A stretch of DNA of 64,000 nt. It comes from an uncultured Gemmatimonadales bacterium. GTDB lineage: Bacteria > Gemmatimonadota > Gemmatimonadetes > Longimicrobiales > Gaopeijiaceae. Below the pieces are notes generated by a model, which worked only from the letters and a program-made list of their open reading frames with translations, ran no database searches and was not told the DNA's origin. Below, piece after piece: positions 63,155-64,000 of the stretch. The stretch is from the NCBI GenBank assembly GCA_937919655.1, contig CALFPJ010000021.1:90882-154881 (forward strand). Direction: 5' to 3'. Numbering within the stretch: the stretch's first letter is position 1; every line of letters starts with the position of its first letter. A program made the translations under genes and the position numbers.

Positions 63155-63254
63155 TTTTCGCTGATTCGGCGTACTTCAGGGGAATTGTCCGTCGATTTGC
63201 CGCAAGTGGGCCGATGAAGTGCATTGGACTTCTGAACCCGAACATGTGGAGAAA
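63155..63254. repeat. Imperfect 100-bp direct repeat, copy 2
   Basis: Second copy of the repeat at 61162-61260, about 2 kb away. It directly follows the metallopeptidase-like fragment and precedes the frameshifted gene at 63317. Confidence 0.65.
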
Positions 63255-63316
63255 TACTCCAGTTCCGTGGACGTAGGTGATGTAGACTTGAGATCGGATC
63301 TTGGTGGGAGCGGAGC

Positions 63317-63927
63317 ATGATGCGCGTACGACGATGGACGGGCGTCGCAGTCGGCGTTGCGATGAGTATCTGTGGAGCCGTTCAACCGGCTTCTGGTCAA
63401 GAGTGCGTGAGTCCCGGCTACCGACACGCGTCCTTAATGAGGACAAGTCTCTCCGCTATTGGAGCACCACCGACACGGACGACGGGTCTCAACGTGGTGG
63501 GACGGCGGGGGTGGCTTCGGGCGAGTATTCGTACGCTCCGGGTGGCTACCTCATCAAGCTCCGGTACCTCGACGAGGATGGTCAGTCCACCATCTCAGAC
63601 CGGGGTCATCAGGGATTTCGCAGGGTCTACAGCGAGATGGGCAATCGCTTGGAGTTCTTCTTCATAGACGAGCGTGAGAATCGATGGAAACCACCGGCTC
63701 GAGGGTACGCCGGCCAGGTCTTCACCTGGAGCGCAGACGGTAGAGTCCGAATCCGCGCGGACCGCGTCGGCGCTGGTCGCGAGATCATGGATGATCCAAG
63801 GTCCGGATACGCGACCGTCCTCTACGAATTCGACGAAACTCTTCGCCTCGTCGCAGAGACCTACTACCTGGCCGACGGGAGCCTGTGCGTGGTGGCCTGC
63901 CCCCGTTCTCAGCACCAGGGGTTATGA
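63317..63927 (+). pseudogene. Secreted protein gene with apparent frameshift
   Basis: A good signal peptide (MMRVRRWTGVAVGVAMSICG, cleavage near ASGQE) starts at ATG 63317 with GGAGCGGAG upstream. Its frame loses coding character after GYRHAS (about 63430), while another frame, open from 63301 to TGA 63927, takes over with LNEDKSLRYWSTTDTDDGSQ and LIKLRYLDEDGQ. The two parts together would make a secreted beta-rich protein of about 200 residues. Either a one-base change broke the gene or the base is a sequence error. No family recognised. Confidence 0.55.
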
Positions 63928-63971
63928 GAGTGTGATTACCTGCATCCCTTTCTCTGGGGAGTCAGAAGCTT

Positions 63972-63988
63972 CCCCCGCAACGCGGGGG
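63972..63988. terminator. Short GC hairpin near window end
   Basis: Seven-bp stem CCCCCGC - AAC - GCGGGGG, about 45 bases after the stop of the frameshifted gene. No T tract follows. Possible weak terminator; it could also belong to a feature beyond the window end. Confidence 0.3.
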
Positions 63989-64000
63989 AGTAGAACCTGC

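Overview
The window looks like a chromosomal piece of a high-GC, Gram-negative-type bacterium, most probably a Gemmatimonadota relative. The evidence is a Ser/Thr-kinase-plus-propeller remnant of the type common in that phylum, many secreted peptidases (S9, M28, M20, M19), a GWxTD-like secreted protein, a sortilin/BNR-repeat giant and a meso-diaminopimelate-type MurE. No rRNA, tRNA, prophage, insertion sequence or CRISPR array was seen. The phylum assignment is inference from gene style only.

Region 1 (1-15.5 kb, minus strand) is an almost complete division and cell wall (dcw) cluster: mraZ, rsmH, ftsL, ftsI, murE, murF, mraY, murD, ftsW, murG, murC, ftsQ, ftsA and the first 122 codons of ftsZ. 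Nearly every stop overlaps the next start. murB and ddl are not in it. Upstream of mraZ lie a sigma70-like promoter and four GTGG repeats at an exact 10-bp period, a likely MraZ operator.

Region 2 (15.5-31.5 kb) holds a TPR protein, a hotdog thioesterase, a CsgG-like lipoprotein, a fragment of glycerol-3-phosphate dehydrogenase, an acyl-CoA synthetase followed by a sensor kinase, a Tat-exported FAD oxidoreductase paired with a cytochrome c, a molybdenum-cofactor group (fdhD-mobA-mobB), a Yip1-like protein and speA. A non-coding stretch with palindromic and tandem repeats follows.

Region 3 (31.5-44.8 kb) is a peptide-scavenging block: M28 peptidase, sodium/solute symporter with a coupled 33-residue membrane peptide, M19 dipeptidase, S9 peptidase. 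Next comes a recombination scar where two truncated genes (a kinase-propeller and a phosphoesterase-like gene) meet head to head, then the BNR-repeat protein.

Region 4 (44.8-49.3 kb) encodes an NAD-linked formate dehydrogenase: a fused NuoE-NuoF-like subunit and a molybdenum/tungsten catalytic subunit whose reading frame runs through an in-frame TGA followed by a SECIS-like hairpin. It is therefore read here as one selenoprotein. FdhD, MobA and MobB at 26-28 kb would supply its cofactor.

Region 5 (49.3-53.3 kb, minus strand) is the most novel-looking locus: a seven-gene operon with a membrane-anchored C39-type cysteine peptidase, two paralogous secreted peptides with the same four-cysteine framework and very strong ribosome binding sites, a membrane-anchored thioredoxin-like protein, a multi-pass membrane protein and an ABC-2-type transporter. 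It reads as a secreted peptide (bacteriocin-like) production and export or immunity system, but the function is inference.

Region 6 (53.6-64 kb) carries a GWxTD-like secreted protein with its partner, a multicopper oxidase operon, an M20 peptidase flanked by two imperfect 100-bp direct repeats, and several gene fragments, which suggests a decaying, recombination-prone end.
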